NCBI GenBank assembly: GCA_030550695.1
Contig: JAUQOX010000113.1
Coordinates: 1-8,645 of the forward strand
DNA length: 8,645 nt
Direction of reading: 5' to 3'
From: Gemmatimonadota bacterium
GTDB taxonomy: Bacteria > Gemmatimonadota > Gemmatimonadetes > Longimicrobiales > Gaopeijiaceae
Position numbers and translations under genes: made by a program. Positions within the stretch are counted from its first letter, which is position 1; each line of letters begins with the position of its first letter. The notes beneath the pieces were generated by a model. The model saw only the letters and a list, made by a program, of their open reading frames with translations, did not search any database and was not told the origin of the DNA. Below are positions 5,943-8,645 of the stretch, in pieces.

Positions 5943-7454
5943 TCACACCCGCTTCCGCATCCGGGCGGGGAGGATCCCCAGCTGGTCCCGGTACTTGGCC
6001 ACCGTCCGCCGTGCGATCTGGATACCCTCGGCCCGTAGGAGGGCCACGATGGCCTGGTCCGTGAGGGGCCGCTTGGGGTCTTCGTGTTCCACCAGGCTCT
6101 TGATCTTCGCTTTGACGCCCCTGGCGGAGATGTCTTCCCCCGACGCCGTGGAGAGCCCGCTGGAGAAAAAGAACTTCAAAGGGAAGACTCCCCGGGGGGT
6201 CTGGACGTACTTCTCGTTGGTGACCCGTGAAACCGTGGACTCGTGCATCCCGAGATGCTCGGCCACCTCCCGCAGGGTGAGGGGCTTCAGGTACTGGACG
6301 CCCTTCTCGAAGAAGGCCCTCTGCCGGTCCACGATGAAGTTCATCACCTTCAGCATGGTCTGGCGCCGCTGTTCGATGGCCTGGATCATCCAGCTGGCGG
6401 AGTTCAGCTTGGAGGCGATGAACTCCTTGTTCTCGCCCTTGAACTTGTTCTTGTCCCGGGCGACTTCCCGGTAGGCCCGGGAGAGCCGGAGCCTGGGCAG
6501 CTGTGTATCGTTGGCAAAGACGAGATACTCGTCTCCGACCTTCTCCACCACGAGATCGGGAATGATGTACAGGTCCGGCTCGCTGGAGTACTGGAGGCCG
6601 GGCTTGGGGTCCAACTTGGCCAGCTGGTCGGCCGCCTCCTGGACTTCCTGAGGCGTGATCCCCAGAGCCCGGGCGATTTCCCCCCAACGGCGGTTCACCA
6701 GATCTTTGAAGTGGTGGGCCACGAGGGTCGCCGCCAAGGAATCGCCCATTCCCTTCCGCCGAAGCTGGAGCAGCAGGGACTCCCGCAGGTCCCGGGCGGC
6801 GATCCCCGGCGGTTCGAAGGCCTGGATCTTTTCAAGCATGGCCTGGGCTTCGGCCAGATCGTAGGGCCGGAAAAGCTCGGCGAGCGCCGCCTCTTCCCTC
6901 TCCCGTTCCTCGGGCGCCAGCTCCCCCTCCGATGCTTCCAGGCGGCGGCGTGCCACGTCCTCGGCCTCGGCAACCCAACGGTTGATCCCCTCCACCACCT
7001 CCTCGAGGGAGCACGAAAGGTAACCATCGTCACCGATGTTGCCGATGATCTCCTCTCCCAGGCGCCGTTCCCTCTCCGTCAGTTCGAGAAAGGAGAGCTG
7101 CTCCAGGAGGTGATCCTGAAGGCCCATACGTTGCACCGCGGCGGGGGGCAAATGCTCGGTGGGTTCATAGCGCTGGACCTGCCCCCCTACCTCGAAGCCG
7201 TCCAGGAGGATCTCCTCCCAATCGATTTCCTCCCCTTTCTCTTCCTTGCCCTCCTCCGCCAACGGCACCTCTTCATCGGATTCGGTCTCTTCCAGCTCCA
7301 GAAACGGGTTCTCCGCCAGCTCCTGCTTCAGATGCTGCTGCAGGTCCAAGAGGGGCATATAGAGGAGTTCCATCGCCTGATAAAGGCGTGGATTGATTCT
7401 CAGCTCCTGCCTGAGCTGGGTACTCTGGACCAGGCGTGCGCCGAGCTGACTCAT
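5943..7454 (-). CDS. rpoN: RNA polymerase sigma-54 factor
   Basis: This alternative sigma factor recognises -24/-12 promoters and needs an AAA+ enhancer-binding protein to open DNA. The 503-residue product has region I (about 12-52: QELRINPRLYQAMELL, LKQELAENPFLE), an acidic region II (53-90), a core-binding domain (about 95-330, with EPPGIAARDLRESLLLQL near 204-221 and LDPKPGLQYS at 281-290), the helix-turn-helix REVAEHLGMHESTVSRVTNEKY (395-416), FFFSSGL (428-434) and an intact RpoN box ARRTVAKYR (481-489). The frame remains open to 7541, but the ATG at 7454 overlaps the lptB stop as ATGA and gives the canonical N-terminus. The upstream purine box is weak, so translation is probably coupled to lptB. 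A charged Glu/Arg-rich stretch at about 153-196 makes the core-binding domain longer than in E. coli RpoN. The usual downstream hpf/raiA is replaced here by a glycosyltransferase. Confidence 0.97.
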   Translation of the reverse strand: MSQLGARLVQSTQLRQELRINPRLYQAMELLYMPLLDLQQHLKQELAENPFLELEETESDEEVPLAEEGKEEKGEEIDWEEILLDGFEVGGQVQRYEPTEHLPPAAVQRMGLQDHLLEQLSFLELTERERRLGEEIIGNIGDDGYLSCSLEEVVEGINRWVAEAEDVARRRLEASEGELAPEEREREEAALAELFRPYDLAEAQAMLEKIQAFEPPGIAARDLRESLLLQLRRKGMGDSLAATLVAHHFKDLVNRRWGEIARALGITPQEVQEAADQLAKLDPKPGLQYSSEPDLYIIPDLVVEKVGDEYLVFANDTQLPRLRLSRAYREVARDKNKFKGENKEFIASKLNSASWMIQAIEQRRQTMLKVMNFIVDRQRAFFEKGVQYLKPLTLREVAEHLGMHESTVSRVTNEKYVQTPRGVFPLKFFFSSGLSTASGEDISARGVKAKIKSLVEHEDPKRPLTDQAIVALLRAEGIQIARRTVAKYRDQLGILPARMRKRV

Positions 7455-8644
7455 GCCGCCACCCGCGGATCGGGGTATCGGGCCCGCATCCGGGCCGTGA
7501 GGGTGGGCCCGAAATAGATCTCCGCCACTTCGTCGTTCCACACCAGCTCGGAGACCGTGCCGCTCACCCGGATGCGCCCTTCGTACATGATGTAGGCCCG
7601 GTCCACGATTTCAAGCGTCTGCTCCACGTTGTGGTCCGAGATGACGGCTCCGATTCCTCGATGCTTGAGGCCTCGAACGATTTGTTGGATGTCGTTGGTG
7701 GCAATGGGGTCGATCCCCGCGAAGGGCTCGTCCAGGAGCATGAACTTGGGGCGTTGCACCAGGGCCCGGGTGATCTCCAGACGCCGCCGCTCCCCGCCGG
7801 ACAACGAATAGGCCTTGTGGTGCCGGAGGTGGGAAAGGGAAAGCTCGCCAAGGAGCTCTTCCAGTCGGCGCCTCTCCTCGTCCTTGGGAAGCCTTTGGGT
7901 CTGGAGAATGGCCAGGATGTTTTCTTCCACCGTGAGCTTTCGGAAGACGGAAGGTTCCTGAGCCAGGTAGCCCACCCCCAGGCGGGCCCGTCGGTACATG
8001 GGGACCTCGGTAATATCCTGGTCGTCCAGGTACACTCTCCCCTCATGGGGAGGGATCAGACCCACGATCATGTAGAAGGTGGTGGTTTTTCCCGCTCCGT
8101 TGGGGCCGAGGAGGCCGACGATCTCGCCCTGGCGAACGGTGATGGCCACCTGGTCCACCACCCTGCGCTTGCGGTAGATCTTCGTCAATCCCTCAGCCCA
8201 GAGACGGCTCCCGTTCGGCCCGTCGGGCGGGGTCCGGCCTGGGGGCGGCTCGGTGGCACGCAGCCTCGCCAACACCCCCTCCACCTCCCCGAGAACCAGC
8301 TGTCGGGAAGTTCGGATCTCTTCCCAAAAAGGACGGGCCAGGGCTAGGATGCGCCCTTTCTCCCCCTCCTCCGTCACGAACCCCGCCTGCCGGAGCCGCG
8401 CCAGCACCTGCTCTTCCAGGTAACCCTCGAGCTCCCCCCCGCCCCTGTCTTCTCCTTCCCCCGCCCAGAAGCTCTTCCGGTCCTTTTGGGCTTCCTCCCG
8501 AAGGCCCGACTCCCAGACGCGCCGCTCCAGCCGCCCCTCCTCATCCGCCAGCCGGATCAGTTCCCGGAGCGCCAGGGCCAGGGAAAGGTCAGGCCCCCCG
8601 AGCCCGGCGAGGAAATCCCGAAAGCCCTGCAGCCGGCTCACCAT
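7451..8644 (-). CDS. lptB: Lipopolysaccharide export ABC ATPase LptB with N-terminal extension
   Basis: LptB is the cytoplasmic ATPase of LptB2FGC, which extracts lipopolysaccharide from the inner membrane and drives it across the LptA bridge. The ABC domain (about 147-385) has Walker A GPNGAGKTT (180-188), Q-loop YLAQEPSVFRKLTVEEN (226-242, Q229), signature LSGGER (281-286), Walker B FMLLDEPFAGIDP (301-313) and switch SDHN (336-339, H338). The Q-loop wording and the VDRAYIMYEG tail mark LptB rather than a branched amino-acid or other exporter ATPase. Typical LptB has about 240 residues; this frame has 397 because of a charged, helix-rich extension (1-145) unlike any LptB part I know, in the same open frame with mostly G/C third positions. 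The ATG at 8644 touches the window edge, so the true start may lie outside. A GTG at 8275 with GGGGAGG 8 bases upstream could give a near-normal 274-residue form. The stop overlaps the rpoN start. Confidence 0.93.
   Translation of the reverse strand: MVSRLQGFRDFLAGLGGPDLSLALALRELIRLADEEGRLERRVWESGLREEAQKDRKSFWAGEGEDRGGGELEGYLEEQVLARLRQAGFVTEEGEKGRILALARPFWEEIRTSRQLVLGEVEGVLARLRATEPPPGRTPPDGPNGSRLWAEGLTKIYRKRRVVDQVAITVRQGEIVGLLGPNGAGKTTTFYMIVGLIPPHEGRVYLDDQDITEVPMYRRARLGVGYLAQEPSVFRKLTVEENILAILQTQRLPKDEERRRLEELLGELSLSHLRHHKAYSLSGGERRRLEITRALVQRPKFMLLDEPFAGIDPIATNDIQQIVRGLKHRGIGAVISDHNVEQTLEIVDRAYIMYEGRIRVSGTVSELVWNDEVAEIYFGPTLTARMRARYPDPRVAA
8284..8290 (-). promoter_or_regulatory. Possible internal ribosome-binding site for a short LptB form
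   Basis: GGGGAGG on the minus strand lies 8 bases before an in-frame GTG at 8275 (codon 124). Starting there would give 274 residues, close to ordinary LptB, with about 23 residues before the ABC domain. No ATG occurs in this frame between codon 1 and codon 192. The sequence is also ordinary coding DNA, so the match could be coincidental. Confidence 0.35.
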
Positions 8645-8645
8645 G

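Noticed and set aside
7120..7135. Sigma-54-like promoter on the plus strand, GGC-N-C then TTGCA (GG-N10-GC spacing)
   Set aside because: It lies inside and antisense to rpoN, and matches only part of the consensus. No gene starts downstream on the plus strand, so chance is the simplest explanation.
6243..7517. Long plus-strand open frame opposite rpoN; similar ones at 4829-5854 and 7436-8347
   Set aside because: All are in codon register antisense to real genes with strong motifs (RpoN box, GT2 DXD, LptB Walker A). They have the same explanation as the frame opposite the yfhO-like gene and no recognisable domains.

Overview
The window is a GC-rich bacterial segment in which every supported gene lies on the minus strand, so transcription runs from the right edge to the left. 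The organism is a diderm (outer-membrane) bacterium: it carries LptB, the ATPase of lipopolysaccharide transport, next to sigma-54. The wording of several motifs fits Gemmatimonadota best from memory: the LptB C-terminus with GPTLTARMRARY, and the YfhO-type protein with PGHDGKLFVSAL and TYWGRN. This phylum call is an inference that a database search should confirm.

Layout in transcription order. (1) 8644-7451: LptB ATPase with an unusual N-terminal extension of about 145 residues. (2) 7454-5943: RpoN (sigma-54), starting inside the lptB stop (ATGA overlap). (3) After a 67-base gap, 5875-4871: a family 2 glycosyltransferase of the polyprenyl-phosphate sugar synthase type, with a C-terminal membrane anchor. 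(4) After a 70-base gap, 4800-3637: WecB, the non-hydrolysing UDP-GlcNAc 2-epimerase. (5) 3640-2507: a family 4 (GT-B) glycosyltransferase that most likely starts at a GTG overlapping the wecB stop. (6) After a 61-base gap, 2445-1: a large YfhO-family membrane protein, 815 codons present, its C-terminal end cut by the left edge. No gap exceeds about 70 bases, and I see no tRNA, rRNA, CRISPR array or insertion sequence.

The first two genes are the familiar lptB-rpoN pair. The four that follow make sense as an envelope or surface glycosylation set: WecB supplies UDP-ManNAc, GT2 charges undecaprenyl phosphate with a sugar on the cytoplasmic face, GT4 adds a sugar from a nucleotide donor, and the YfhO-type protein (GT-C-like) could use the lipid-linked sugar outside the membrane. 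This resembles the CsbB/YfhO part of the three-component glycosylation systems of Firmicutes, without a visible GtrA/GtcA flippase. The most distinctive features are the LptB extension with its possible second internal start, the GT2/YfhO pairing, and a G-run-rich, Gly/Arg-rich 5' end of the yfhO-like gene.
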